Shown piece by piece: positions 27,208 to 42,500 of a DNA stretch of 64,000 nt. The position numbers were made by a program, and so were the translations under genes. The DNA is from Lateolabrax maculatus (Eukaryota; Chordata; Actinopteri; Acropomatiformes; Lateolabracidae), in the NCBI GenBank assembly GCA_031216445.1, contig CM062214.1, positions 23,555,501 to 23,619,500 of the forward strand, read 5' to 3'. Under the pieces are notes generated by a model, which saw nothing but the letters and a program-made list of their open reading frames with translations, did not search any database and was not told the origin of the DNA. Position 1 is the stretch's first letter; every line of letters begins with the position of its first letter.

Positions 27208-29903
27208 TTCTGTCTTTAGCAAATGTCCTCACAAAAAAAACAACTTAAAAGTCGAGGAGATGTGGAAGCTTCTCACTTTGAAAAGTATTATTATTATTAT
27301 TATTATAATTATTATTATTATTTCACGTCTTTCAAATTTCTTGGGCTGGATTTTGGGGTAAATTTGTCTGACAGAAGAAAAACAAAGCGAGAATGTTTGA
27401 CATTTTTCATCATTCAGTTATTCAAAATAGGTAAAAATCAGCTTATTAGTTAATTGACTAATTATTTCAGCTCTAACATCCTCTAAGTTGAGGAAGTGTG
27501 GCTCCTTTTTAGGGTTGGATTGTCACCGTTTGTATGTGACCCCTTTCTTTGCCATGAGGTACATAAGACAACATTTTACACATTTTATTATACAAAATAT
27601 GTACGTATTAATCATTAACCACAGGTGAAGCAACAGTACATCAGGAATATATTTATCCTGCTTCTAGTTACTAGCCTGAAAGGAGAAAACAGAGAGTTAC
27701 AGCTGGAAACACCACGGGCCAACCGTTCCTGTGCTGCTGTTGGGTTGGTTATATAAGAATGGCCTGGTTCCTCATTGATGTCAGAGTGATGCCATCTCTG
27801 TGCCTCAGCTGAGGGCACCGACGCCCCGGGGGGCGACCCGGCGACCGACCCCCCCGCCTCACCCAACCACAGCGACAGAGCGAGATAAATGACGGATGGA
27901 TTTTGGAATTGCTTCCACTACAGGGGGACGATTAATTTAAATAGTTTGCAGACATAACACCACAAGCAGGCACTGTGGTTTTAGTTTTTACTGTACGACC
28001 ACCAGTATGAAGGAAATCAATTTTTACAGTTTACTGCTACCACTGTGGGTTTATTTATTTATTTATTTTCTCTCTCTCTCAGAAAAGTAATTCCAACTTT
28101 TGGCTACAGTGCTAGGATTTCGTTTTGGTACATTTACATAATCCGGCCAATTCTTTATATATTATATTACTCTTGAAACTGATTTTTTTTTAGAGTGCCA
28201 ATTGTAGAAAGCTACATTTTTAGCACCTGAGCATCTGCTGTACACACATCTGTTTCCAAAAAGGTCACGCACTCATTGTCGGGGATCCATCAATACCCCT
28301 TTTCCACTGCCATTGAGAGCTTTCTTGCATAATTGGCTTGATCCACCACATTCACTACTAGGATAGTTTGGTGGATATTATCAAGAGTTTTCTCATTATA
28401 TTTAATCCAGCCAAGTTAGGGTTCTTTTTTTTTTTTTTACAATCGAAATCAGTTTGGGGAAATAGAATAAAGGGTGCTATACATCGTGGGGGAGTAGCAG
28501 ATTATTGTTTTTGCAGAGTTAATATGGTTTTAAACTCAAGAACATCTTGCCTATTCACATCCTGTTTCACAGTAAAAGCCTTAAAGCAAAGACAAGATTA
28601 CTCACTTTTATTGTGAAGCAGGTGATGGAAGGTTTTTTTATTTGTAGTGACTGGGGATGATTTGATGAGTTTTTTTTCTTTTGTTTTATCAGCCAATTAG
28701 TAAGACAATACATAGCACCAGTGTTTTTTGTATGACACACACAAAAAGAGCTGCAGGCACTGATTGTGGTTTTGGTGAACCTCAAATCTTCTGACAGTTT
28801 GTAGCTCTAAACGTAACTTTTATTTACAGCAGCCAAAAGAGGGCACTGTAATTACATGTCAAAGGTTATGTCCCTTATTAACTAACTTCTATTTTCTCAC
28901 TATTCACTGAAAATATAGTTCACTAAGTAGCAGATAGGCTTCTGCACGAGCATACAGGGTATCCAGCTTTTTAGTAACGACTTACTTTGTGCTCATGTAG
29001 TTATACTTTTACATCTGGACCTGCCCAGTTCAGATTCAGTCTATTAATGGGGGTGAAACGCCTTGCTCAAGGCCATGTCAGAGGTAGTAATAGCAGTTCA
29101 TTAATTAATACATTAGTTGTGTAAGTCAGTTTTCAAGCACAAATGCCACAATCACTGGTTACAGCTTCTCAAATCTATTTAGACTTTTAACTGACAAAAA
29201 AAACAATATGAATACGTCACATTGTGCTGCTGGAAATTGGGAAGGGCATTTTTCATTGTTCTGACTCAAAAAGTGTCTCAAGAGTTAATAAATCAGAATA
29301 AATAATCAACACCTAAATTTAGTTGCAGCCCTATATTGGAGTGAAGTATATGCACACTATCTCCAGCCAGGAATTCCCAACTTTAATGTCTAGAGTGACA
29401 CATGATCCCTGTTGTGGATGGGTTCTTTTGGTGATAAAAGCTGATGCCGTTCAGGCTTAATGACACTTTGAACCGTCAACACGTTACGTAACTGCGAGGG
29501 GTCGTAGCTGTGTGTGAACGCAGCCTGGCAGAGGAGGCAGTAATCATCTGTTCTGCTGGTTCTCGCTCTTTCTCATCTTTCCCTTTCAACCCCCCTTTTG
29601 GCAGTCTCTCCCATGCTTTTTCCTCCTGTTTCCCCCTCTGTTTCCATCTGCACCTCTATTCTTCCCTTTTATCTCAATCTAATTTATACTGTACCTCCTC
29701 CACCTCCCCCGTCCGTACTGTAGCTCACGCTCTGTTATCTGTTTCTCTTTGTCAAATCAAATCCCTCTGCACATATTGATCCTTCTAGCAAAGTGAAATC
29801 CCCCGTGATTGCAGGTCATCAAGTGTCAGATGCTCTGCTGGGATGGATATCTGATTCAATGTGTTACAGTAACCACCAGCATCACTTTGCGTACTGATTG
29901 AGA

Positions 29904-29950
<47 letters not shown>

Positions 29951-32900
29951 AATCTGAAGGATTACCTCCTGCTGTTATCATATTTCCATATTTCATCACA
30001 ATTATGTCAGTTCATGTATATGCTGAAATAAGCTGGGGAATAACTCTGTGTTATCGTACTATGGTATATTGACTTTTTACTGTAGTGGAATTGCATAGTG
30101 ATGGCCAGATTAACGTGTGAGTGGGCCCTGGAGCAAAACTGAGCTGCTTGGCCCCTATTGACCCTGGAATATATTGTAATGTTACGGTTTGTTGCTGAGG
30201 TGTCTCTCTAAGAGGGTTTAAAACAGCGAGGAGGGAGGGGGAGGCCTGAGGCAAGGATACTGTGTGAAGTGAAGGAAACAGGTGCAGGTCAACTACAACT
30301 TAGTTGTTGTAGTTGACCTGCTGGTTTGGCCCATTTACCAACATAGTCAGGGAGGTGATTAATGTATTTAAAAACCTGACTGTTATACTGTTATACGTGG
30401 CAAAGTTCATTCTTTCTGATTCAAAACTCAGTTAGATCTGAACACAGACATCATACACATTTTTAGATTCAGTGTGACTTACACTGACTTAGTTAACAGT
30501 GTACAGCATCAAGTCTAAAGGCAACAATAGCCTAACCGAGCGTTCATCTCACCTGTCTAACCATCTGACCTTTGGAGGTAAGATGGAGCTTTTCAGTGTC
30601 ACCAGGTCATCATATGAAAGCACCAAAGCGTGTTTGTTGATTGCAGTGACTCTTGTCAAGGAGCCTTGTGGTTATAGCTGATGACCTTTAGTTTCCGTTT
30701 GTACCATATGAGCTGTAGGTGACCGCTTGTCAATTCTGTGTCTGAGGTTTGCTTTGTGTTCCACGGTTTATTGGGTTTAAATGCCAAATCACAGCTCATT
30801 GACTGATTATTCAGGAAGATGCGCGTTGAAGCGAAGATGGGTTAATTGGGTGTGTGTGTGTGTGTGTGTGTGAATGACAGATGGGCCGTAGGATTGCTGC
30901 CATCATCCCAGGGGTCAGTGCATCCCCAGGGACTATCCACCCCCTGCTCACTCACACTCACTCACACACTCACACACTCACACACTGAAAGAGTCCTCCA
31001 ACGTTTTGGAGGCTTCCATATCTCCAGAGACCAGAAATGGATCCAAAAAGATCCCCCGCCCCCTCATTCTCAGCAAATCCTGCCTCCTAATTCGCTCGTT
31101 GCTCGATGGTGTTTGTCAGCTCCTCACCGCTCTGACCTAGAAAACCAAATCGAGATCGGAGTCAATGAGTAGGCACCTCAGGAGTGCAACATAAATCAGG
31201 TCGGTTATCAAGCAGAAAAGCTGCAGAGTTGTTGATACTATGAGGTTGGATTTCTCACATTTGTACCCTGAAATTTCAGATTAGTGTTAGCGAGTTTGTG
31301 AAAGAAGGTCAGTTAATTCAGCACAAAGGGTACACTGAATTTTCCCCTGTATATGTTACCAAGCCGCAACCTTTAGAATAGGAAAATTAGATCATATTTG
31401 ACCCCATTTTGAAAAAATAAATGAAAAGAGCACCCGGGTAACAAGTAAAAAAACTCACCAAGCAAATTACACAGAACAAACTGAATTATAGCACTTGAGC
31501 AAATGTTCAAGTGTCCTTGAGCAAGGCGCTGAGCCCTGCATCAGTCACATCTCGTCACAAAGAATGACAAATGGAGAGTAGCTTCAGCATGAAGGTGGAG
31601 GTTAGACCGAACAGTTGACAACCTCGTCACGCTGACCCGACCCTGTGTGGCTGAAACAAGAACCCGCAGAGAGAACGGTCAATGTATTGATGTGACTGTC
31701 CTCCCGGCGAGCCTCAGCACAGGGGTAACCGGCATCACGGCGACTGACAGGAAGTGTTGATTAAAAGCCCAGCGGCAGCAAAACCGGCGCCACTTACGAC
31801 TATTTGCACAATAAAACACACTTTACTTTTACTTGCCTGTGAATGTGCTCCTTGCTTATTCCATACACTTAAAACATGTTCAGCGGAGGTTGTTTCATCA
31901 CACTGCTGGATTGCTGGTGATGCACATAGTATGTTTATTGTAAAAGGATGTTAACACAAGTCACAATAACATGTAGACTTGCATTCCAGGGCTATTACGT
32001 GAGTCAGCATCCAGCAAAGTCAACTGGACTTGCTTCTAGATTATTTAATTTCCTTTTTCTAGTTATACCATGACCTGAATGGCATATGACAAACCTCAGA
32101 AAACACATCCCCATGTGACCCTTCATGACATTTGTGCCGTTGTCACCAAGATAAAGTTCTGTACATTTCTGCTGTGCTGAACAACCGGCTGCTGGCAGAG
32201 AAATGCAGAGAACTGATGTCAAGGTGTGATTAATCATAGAGTGTCCGTTTGGAACGGGACGCTCTATTAGACTGAGTGCATCTCAAATTACGACTGTCTT
32301 TAAGCTTCCTGCGGGACATCATGAGGGATGTTTCAATACAACAGAGGATCTATTTCTCATCTAATTTCTTAATTATTTTGCTTTTAGATTAAGCAAAGCC
32401 AGCTGATTGGGTCTTTCTCATTCACCCTGCCTCTCCTTTTTAAGTTTTTCAGCTCTTTTTTTCAGACCCTCCGCTGCGTCTCGTGCATCACACACTTGAA
32501 ACAAGCACCCTCGAGCCCTTCCTTTTCTTGCGATCTGATGTTTGCTTGTGTATTTTTCCGGACATTAGCGGCTCGTCTGTTTGACCTGATGATTTTTGTG
32601 TCAGAGCTGGGTTGGCAGGCGGCCACGGACTTGACATTCACACAGTCATGAATGGAGTGAAATGAGACACTTGAATACATGCTGCTCTTTTCTCCGCCAT
32701 GTGAAGTTTGAAGTACCCTCTGCTTCTTTCTGCTGAAGGCCTTTCTGTGCCCCAGTTGCTAGGCTTTTTTTCTGCTTCGCTGCTCTCTCTGTCTCTCTTT
32801 TCCCTCTTTCTTTTCTCTCTGATTTTATTTGTTGCTATTGTCCTTCCTCGCAGCGTTTGTCATTTCTCCACCTCTCTCATCTGTCTTCCACTTTCCTCCA

Positions 32901-35013
32901 TGTCCTCCTGCAGCGATCCATCTTTGATTCTCTGCTAAGACGAACTTTTTCTGGCTGTTTTCCCTGAACCCTCTCACCCACTGAGTGCAGCATGCCTGTA
33001 AAGGTTGATGCTAATAATACTGACGGCTCACTCAGGGTCCTGCACTACTGCTGTACTTGTAAATACTATAGTATTACCATAGTATTACCGTTGCTCCTCT
33101 TGTAAATACAATACCCCCCCTCCAAACCAGTAGGCAAACATCTTATTTAAACCTTATTAACTGTGACTGCTGGAGGCCTCAGTTGGCTGCGGTTCACACG
33201 GTGAAACTGAAACGTGGACATGTTGAACTTAAATCCCCTCACTTTAAAATCTTACCTTACCTGCCTTGCTGCCTAATTGAGATATCTGATCCAAAGAAAT
33301 GTAATGTGTAGTATCATGGAGTTGGCTTGGATTTAATTGAAGTGCAGCTATCCCTTAAACCGTGTGACTTCATAAGTTTATGCACAGTCTAAAGGGCACA
33401 CCCTGCCACCTGACACCCGAGGCTTATATCGGACACGTCGCACATCCAGATGTGGTAGTTCAGATGCTGTCGTCCAGATGTTGTAAAACAAATGTGAATG
33501 AATGTGATGGAATTGCTGAGTTTCTTGAGTGTCGACACTGAACACTAGTGTAATGGCTGGTGTTTTGAAGCATCGCGCCGTCATGTGTTTTTTTTCTTTA
33601 AAAATTATGTTTAAAAAAGCACATTTTACAAAGATCCTCACTTTTGAGAGGCTTGAACCGGTTTTACAAAGAATTTAATTTAATCAGAAACCAGCATTTT
33701 CCGGAGTGGTCATGGAAACTTCTAACAATCTTCATGTAAAGTAGAATTTAATTTTTTTTTTTTTTGGATTATTAATAAAGTTAGTTTAAAGGATTTGACG
33801 GTGTTTGTCATTCTGTGGTTCCTTTTTTTATATTCAAGAGGTTTTGATCGATATACGCACGATGGCAATAAAGAAAAATGATATAAAGATATTCAATAAA
33901 AGCACAAGATGTTTTCTTTTGGAAGACAAAACATCAGCATCACTCTACAAAAGCCATACTGGTCACACTGAACTGTTTACTGTAGCTTTCCTCTAATGAC
34001 AGCCAATGGATCTATGGGATCAATAGAGCCTCAGGGGAGCTCAGGATCTGACAGCTGATGAGATCTCAAAGGATTTAGCTCTAACCCGGTCTCTGTAATA
34101 GGATGACCCATGACCCTGAGCCTCACAACCAGGAAATATTGATGAACCTTTCCATAGCTCTAAACAGGAAGAGAAACATGCCAGTCTGAATGAGGGGAGG
34201 GTTTACTTGTACTGTATATCAGACAGACTCGCTTTTTAGCAATTTATGACTTTGTTTTGTTGTTATTGGATTTTTTTTTTGTAAAACTCTGGGTTGAATT
34301 ACTTCTTTAAAATTATCATTTCTTTCTTTCAAGGCTAATAATCAGAGAGAAGAAAGACATATGAAATGGAGATCCTTTTAGCTTTAAAGACGTATCACCT
34401 CAATAAAACAAAGAAAGCAGGATGGGGATAATGGGGATACCACCGCCTTTTAAATGTTCTTCTCTATTAATACTCACCCAGGAATACACGTAAACTACCA
34501 AAAATCTGCATCTGATAAGTGATGAGACTAATGTGGACGTGAAGAGCAGCAGCCTGTAATGGTCTCTGGTCCTGTGTAAATATTTACCAGAAGACTCTGG
34601 GAGTTGAAGGGCAGTTTCAGGATGGCATTGCATCGCTCCAGATTATTTACTCTGGAGCTTTCCAGAGGATCCCTTCAGATGGTTCAGATGGTTCAGATGG
34701 TTCCTTCTGGGTATTTGAGCTTCCGAGTTGAGGCATCTATCTGTTCAGTTTAGAGCTGAGTAACTGTTTACCAAATATTCAATGGTTCCAGTTCTCAGTT
34801 GTGAGGATTGGACGCTTTTTTCTTTTTCTTTTTTTTGTGATAGTAAATCAATTATTTTTGAACCGTTGATCGGATAAAAAAAGTAATTTGAAGACATTAA
34901 TTGGAGCTTTAGTAAACTTTAAAGGCAATATAAAGATTTAAGACTAATTTTCACATTTTATAGACTAAATGATTTAGGTTACTTGCTGCCCTAGTTCAGT
35001 TCTTGAGTTCTGT

Positions 35014-35071
<58 letters not shown>

Positions 35072-35186
35072 TACACACACCTTTCCCGGTGGTGTGTTTA
35101 TATTGGCCTGTGCACAGTCAGCCATCAGCATCAAGAACAGCCTCAGTCTTCTCGGGATTCACCATCAATCTTCATGCTCTGTGCTC

Positions 35187-35226
<40 letters not shown>

Positions 35227-38200
35227 GTTTGAATCTCCCAACTCCATCTCCTTCTTTGGCAAAGCATCTCGCAACACCTTCCTGTCGTTTGTCCCTCCTC
35301 GTCTCTGCTGTCTGTTCTTCAGTCTCTCACGCTCGGGCTCTTTGTCTTTTTCTCGCCTCCACATTTCATTTAAATGTCTCTCGCCCAGTTATTAAATATT
35401 CCTCCCTCACCAACCTTCTGCTGCTGAAAGATGTGAATCATGACTCTTTATAAATAAACTCTTTTAAAACTGTTTTATCCACGCCTGCAGTTTACATCGT
35501 GAGATAAAAAGCTACTTAAAGATCAAACAAGTGTTTGGCCTTTGATTTGAAAACCTGCATCCACCAGGTCTGATGGTTTTTATTCCCCATTTTAAAGTAT
35601 TTCCTGGAAGTTAGCAACTTACTGATTATCCTCGTACTCTAAAGTCTGCTTTTCTGTGTGTGTGAATTACAATCTGGATGTTTCTGAGCCATTACTCCCT
35701 CTCACCACCACTTATGGTCAAAGGGTTTGGTCTCTGTGCAGCTGCTGTACTGCAGCCAAGTGGGTTTTGGTCTGGTATGATTTGACCGTTGGATTACTGC
35801 GAGTGGTCATCTGGTTGTGGTCAGAATGATTAAGAGCCAGTTTGACGGGGCTAATGTTACAGAACTGTACTCGGGGCCAATCGATGCCAGCTTCTGCTTG
35901 GAGCAGCAGTTTGGATAACACTGGACTTTATGACGGCTTTATCCCATTTACTAATCCACAGGATCTGATGGAACGATCCGTCCGGCTGTTTATGGCGAGC
36001 ACCTATCTAGAAACCTGGCTGGGATGTTAGTGGGAGTGAATATATTATTGTGGTGTCAAACCAGGGTCCAAAATTACGTTTTTAGATTTACTTTTTGGCA
36101 GGTCGAAATAATTAAGGCAACAACTTTTTAAGAAGCAACTAGAGATGTTATTGTTAATACAGTTACAGCAGGGATTTTACAGTTTTTGTCTTGTGCACTG
36201 TAATAATGTTGATCATACTGTATTTGTTTTGTATGGATCACAGAAAATGTAGTTGTTGCCAAGGTAACAATGGGAATATAAATACCAACCATAAATCCAC
36301 CCATGTTAAGTTCAAGGTGTGTAACTACTGCATCTTGCTATAAATGTGGACAACTAAAAAGTAGAAAGGAAAAAGGAGTGTTTTTTTATTTTAATAAAAT
36401 TGTACATAATAAATAGTACATACAAACCTCTATAAACCTGTTTCTAGACAAGAGTAGATCTGTTTTTTTAAGGTTAAACTGTTTTTGTCTGTCTATCTTT
36501 GTCGTGTTTTTTTATTTTTGTGGTGGTGTCAACACCTGCTCTGTGTCAACACATGGGAATGATTTAAACTTTCACCCAAATGTCGGCCTCCTGTCATCTC
36601 GGGAACAGGATGAAAAGTTTGCATGAGTTGAGATGCCGCTGCTTTGTGTACAGCCGCTTCACTGCCTGTTTGATACAGAGCTTTTTTTTATCGGTTCCTG
36701 GTGAGCTGTGTTCTGCCTTGTGAATGTGGGTGATAACACTTGTCCCAAAAGGCACAAGAAATTTAGCAAGTAAGTTAGATAGAAGAGAATGCGTTTACTA
36801 TTGCTATTTTCTTAGTTTTTATTGTATTTTATTATTTTATAACCATTTTGCGACGTTCATGTCCTGTTTGGAAAGCTTGCCATCTTGGGCTTCCGATGCA
36901 TCTGCTGAACATCGTTCTATTTACATTCTCCTCTAAGTCAAAGCTAGAAGATGAATGATAAACATCAGAGGCTGCAGCTGTGCAGTTGAATTTCTCAGCC
37001 GCGGTGGAAGTTCACAGTCTGTCGAGGCTCATCTAGTTTAAATTCACCACAAAAAGGCGATTTTTGTGTAGCATTTGGCAGGTGTCCAGTTGCGTCCTAG
37101 TATGAAGACCGTGATACCTGCGATCACACTACCTCTGAGCAGCTCAGAGGACTCCATCTCCCATCGCCATCTGTCTGTGTAACCTGAGAGCAGCCGTGAC
37201 TGCTGCAGCGCTGAGTGGTAGTGGAGTCAGGCAGGCGGGCTCACGGTGGTCAGGGCCGAGTGGTGGGGGGTTCAGGGTCCACAGCATGGACTGATGGACT
37301 GGACTTCTTTCTGAACAACAGGGCAGTGGAGGGAGATGAGGCCTGGGGATGAAGGCTAAGCAGGGGCTGGTCGCCGATGCTTCGAGTAAAGTAGTGGCAC
37401 AGTTAAAACCTTAATTTAACCATAAATATGTGCTTCCTCTCTCATTATCTGTGGTTTGATGTCGGCGGTCGCACATTAACACCAACCGAGCAGATACTGT
37501 ACATTTGTAGTATATCACACAGGAACTTTCACTGGGATAACTGATGAGCACGTTCTGAAACGTAGCGATTGTGATAAATAACTGATCCTGGTTTTAAAAA
37601 TATATTACGTGTTTTAAAACTGCAACATACCTGTTTAATGTGGTGACACTAATTTTAAGATTCATGATCTAAATGGAGTCAAAATCAATGTTAAATAACA
37701 TTTTCTCCTTTCTGTGTTTTTTTCCCCCTCTAGGCTCAGAGGAAGGAGGTGTTTCTCCAAGAGCGGTACGGTCACTACAGCCTGACCGACCCCTTCCTGG
37801 CACTTCAGAGGGACTTTGAGTGCGGGGTCCCCGGAGGAGACAAGGAGCGGCGGCCCCTGGGCTCCAGCCCCATCTCTGTCCTGGAGGCCGTCATGGCCCA
37901 CTGCAGGAAGATGCAGGAACGCATGTCAGCCCAGCTGGCCGCCGCCGAGAGCCGCCAGAAGAGGGTAAGACGGGAAGGAGAGGGAGGGTTTCTATTAGTG
38001 GATGTATACACATTGAAATTGAATTTCAACTAAATTGTCTTTAGTCTAGAGATCAGTGCTGTGCTTGAAACATCGGTTGTGTATTGGATTCAGTGGAATA
38101 CTTCATTCCCATAATGCTGTTGTTAGCTTCTACCCTTCATGTGTATTGCAGTCTCTATGGCCAGCAAATACACTGCAGGTTCAGGCGGTGGCACACATTA

Positions 38201-39490
38201 CAATTGTTGGGCCAATAATAGTTATGTTTGGGCATCACGACGGATCTGACCAAGTTGGCCGGAGTCCTGTACACTCTCAAGTTCTGTTCCAGGCTTATGT
38301 GAGCATGGTTGGATTGTCCTACACTTCCTGTGCTCTTTGGAGCATAACAGTTATGATGAGAACATTCTTCCTTTGTTTTTGATTTTATTACAGTTATAAA
38401 TTGACATCGCATTTAAAAACAAAACACAGTCTGTGGTGGAAAACAGAAAGGGGGCACAGGGTGCCAATAATGTGAATTAATGTCTGATATACAGAATATT
38501 GTTTTTTCTTAAAGCCCATAAAGAGCCAGATGTTGTTTGACAACCTCAGAACTCATAATGCTCTGATACATAAATTGCCTGTCAACATTAATTCCATACT
38601 GTTTAGTATGTTACATACTCTCTAAGTGGCAGGAATTCAGTCATTAGTTTTTGAGGTGTCGTGTTATGAATTGAAGTTGAATTTGGAACTGCAGGTGGCG
38701 CTATAGGAAAATTCAGGGATCATCAAAATAATAATAAGGATTCATCCCCTGTGGACCATGAATGTCCATACTAGCTTCAATGGGAATCCATTCATAAGTT
38801 GAGATTCTTCACTCTCTGTTGGTCCAACAGATGAACCAACATCACCATCTTTAGACCCGTGCAGCTCGGCTAAAAATCTTTTTTTTTTTTTACAAAATGC
38901 ATCATTTATAACCATGTGTTTATGTAAGTTGCTGAGTCACTAGTCAGATAAAATTAAGGTAAATACAAATAAGACATGGCAGTGTTTGCTTCAGCAGATG
39001 TGGAAGAGAAATTTCTTCTGTTTGACCACAGATTGTGTTTATTTACCCATGACTCAAACCTCTGCGGCTGAAATTCTCCAGAGGCAGAAGAGAATTGTAT
39101 GTTTGTCTGTGCCTATTAATGTTTTTTGTGGATTTAATTCTTGTTTTCGGGTTTGTCATTTCTATTTTTGTTGGTTGTGTGTATACGAGTCTGTGTTTGT
39201 CTCAGGTCTCTTTAGGATTATGTAGACCTGATTAACTGGGCAGCCAGATGTCTGCTATGGCCCTGTCCCATTTTTCTCTCTCTCTCTTTCCGTGTGTGTG
39301 TGTGTGTGTGTTTGTGCGTGTGTGTGGGGATTATGGATGTGTGAAAGTGTTTGCTTGAGAGGCTGGCAGAATGAATGTGGGTGAGTAATAGAAAAGAAAA
39401 CACTGTGTGAACGTACGTATGTGTGTCCTGTCCCTGAACTCTGTAATAATAACAGAGATGATATAGTTTTGAGCCAAATGGAACCTTTAA

Positions 39491-39541
<51 letters not shown>

Positions 39542-42500
39542 TGAGGAGGAGGAGGAGGTATGGAAGAAGGAGGGAGTGGGAGGAAGGGAGCGGTAGGAAG
39601 TCGCTGTTTTGACAGAAAAGCTGGTTAAATAGATTTCGAGGCTTTGGTTCAGTTTGTTTCCGTCCGTCAGGTGTTGATTGATTGTGACTAATTATCACCG
39701 GTCCTGGGTACCAAAATGTTTTGGTTGCCTTTGTTTGGGGAATAATAAAATTGTTTCCCTTTTTTCCATTTAACAAATGTGCTCAGTACATCAGTATTAA
39801 TGACGTTGGTCTAAATACACTAAAGTCTAAATTGTGAAAAGTTTCCTGATATATGTAAATAAGGAACCAGTTATTACCAGTTATTTGACATCAGCTTTAC
39901 TCATTGCTATGGACACATTTCAGTATATACCATTACTATAACAGTGATTATTAAAGCTAAAAAAGGCATACATTTTATCTTTCATGTTTGCCTTTGTTCC
40001 AGCTGAATGGAGAAATGACATTTACCAAGCCATGGGATCTGATTTAACCGTATCCACCAACTGTTTTCTTGTCAAAGAGGATCTGGCCACACCAGGATTT
40101 TCTATCTTGATTAAAGTTCACACTATAATGACTACACAATCTCTTTTTAATCGGAAAACATAAGTGAGTGATCCCAGAGAAAGTTGGAGGTGTCAGAACG
40201 TTTCTGCTACTTCACCATGTCTGTAAAAGTCACGTATTGTCATTTTGGAAAAGTTTAATTTTTTCTCCTTCCATACTTCAACGTGAGGCCAGTGTTTTAG
40301 ATTTGGAAAGTGACACTATAAAGTGCGATTTTGTTGCATTGTGAACAGCAACCTATTGTTGATTGAAGGCTAAAATGGTGTGAAAAAGTTGAATGTTCAG
40401 ATGTTTGGTTGAAAACTGCCCAGATTTCACTTGAAAACTCAAAAGGAAACTGTCATAGTTCCACGTCTTCTCTATAATCACCCTCAACACTGATCAGAAA
40501 CATCGCTCTGCAAGACAACTTTGACCATGAGAAGTTTTGCTTCATTATACCCTGAACATGCGCGTAAAAGGAGAGGCAGCAACCACAAAACAATGGTTTA
40601 CCCTCTTTAGCACAGAATAGGTCACTGTGTCACCACTGATTACACAGTTGTACCTAAATGGTCAACAACAGAGTACAAACCTATCGGGCATGGATAAGTG
40701 GTTTGTTGGAACCTTTTTAAATGATTAATGACACAACAACAAACCAACACTGCTAAAAGACACGGGCTCGGCGTACTCAGAGGGAACTTCTGGTTGCTGG
40801 GTAGAGTGAATTTCACCAGGACGGTCCGTGCTATCTTTATCCCCTCCATCCGTCTCCACTCTTGTCGTTCTCCTGTGAGTACGTTTCTGAATTATCCATG
40901 AGGTCTTAGGCAAGCTGAATGCAGGCAGTCAGTTACACGTAACACACTGTGAATCGGTTTATGGGCATAATGAAGGCAACCCCACTCCCTCCTTCTCCTC
41001 CTCCATGAATCATTCATTAAGTTGGAGGACCCCCCCCCCCCCCTGCCCCTACCCACCAACAACACTCACAACAATGACGGAGAAACACTGTATTTGTTAG
41101 GTTTTGTGGGTAAACATGCTGCCAAAGTGGGGCTGATGTTGTGTTGTGAGACTGAATTTGGAAGCAAGGTCACGGCCGCCGGTGCTGAAATTCCTTTTTC
41201 TTTAAATAGTCCTCGGACTTCCTCCTTCGCTTCCCTCTTCTCTCATCCTCACTTCTCCTCAGTAGCTGAATGGGCTGCTTTATTTTATTCTGCCGCGATA
41301 CCTCGGTGCTGCAGATTTTCAGGTGTAAGGAAGGATAGACCTTTAAGGAAAGATTTTACTTGTAAGCTTTACTTAAATATTTCATTAAGCAGTGGGGGGC
41401 TATCAGGTCCAGGGAGCACTTGTGCTACCTGAGGTGCCTCCGAGGTATCTCCACCAAAACGAATTCCAGTTTAATGTCATTATTATTTCACTCTGATGAT
41501 GGCAGAATGAGCCTATGCATATGGATGACAAGTATGAGCAAAGATTTTACACACTCCGCTGTGGTAATCATTGCACACTCCGTGGAGAAGGTTAACCACT
41601 TCATTATCCTTCATTAAATCATATCAAATGTAGAAAATAGTCTCAGGAGAGGTTTGTCCAGGCAAAATCTTACTCTGCAGTCTGACCACAGCATGAAAAA
41701 GACCATTCTTCATTTTAATGATACCACTGTGTCGGCGTAGGGTGGCAGAGTAGGGGGCTGCTACATAGGAGTCCTGCAGGGGGGGCGGAAATTGCAGGGT
41801 CATCCAGCAAAAGAGCTGATCCGAGCTCAAATTCAACATCATCCAGCAAAGAAGAGCAGGTAGAATATTGTTGCTTTCTGCTAAGTTAACAGTTTACCTT
41901 CTAAGTATCAAGATGAAGGGGAAATTACATCTGAAAACTTTCGGGAGTTGTGAAATCCTGTCTCAAAGAAAATAAACAGCTCGATGCTAATATGCTCCCT
42001 GGTGTCCGAACGTGGCCGACTGGAGAGCCATGAATTAAAAGATGTCTAAAGCTTAAAGGTTTCTTTGAAAGATTCCTGTCCTTAATTCAAAAGCGGGGAA
42101 ATTGAGTTAAATAAAAATGATTGACCACGTCAGAAGGCAAAAGTGTTGATCCGTTCCGAATGGCCTCACTCGAAAGCGGGGTGAGTAGCCACCTTTAATA
42201 GAAAGGAGTGAGACACGATAATCGTTTAAAAATGTGGATAACTGCACACACCTTGAGCCAGTCTCTCCTGGAAGGCATTCACCACCGGCCCCTTTAGAGA
42301 TTAAGAGGTTGAAAGATTTTCAAAAGCTTTTCCAGCAGTGCATTTGGGTCCTCGTGTCGGCGGTGGTGGCATTTGCTATACTTAATTGCGATATATATTT
42401 TAAACTCATCTTAATCCTGCCTGGTCTCAATCCACGCTGCCCAGTGTTTACAGCGTCCCTAAATTTGTTCTTCCGAGGCATTAGGCTGATTTACAACAGA

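Larger units (their letters stand above)
7144..37733 (+). other. Intron 2 (30.6 kb)
   Basis: The donor GTGAGT is at 7144 and the acceptor CCCCCTCTAG ends at 37733. No convincing exon, gene or RNA gene is nested inside. Contents: dispersed repeats (about 12848-13010, 14062-14205, 14351-14668, 16500-16760, 18630-18865, 19905-20125, 20277-20452, 26206-26500, 34800-34994), many GT/CA microsatellites, two long C runs, CpG-rich patches near 11450-11575 and 27740-27870, and long stretches of unremarkable AT-rich DNA, for example 21000-22300, 23000-24900 and 35900-37100. Confidence 0.8.

Noticed and set aside
30284..30321. Hairpin as a microRNA gene
   Set aside because: The stem is only 16 bp with no extended imperfect duplex; typical precursors need about 22 bp or more plus a lower stem.
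37820..38044. Alternative frame over exon 3
   Set aside because: It is a shadow of the conserved exon 3 frame.
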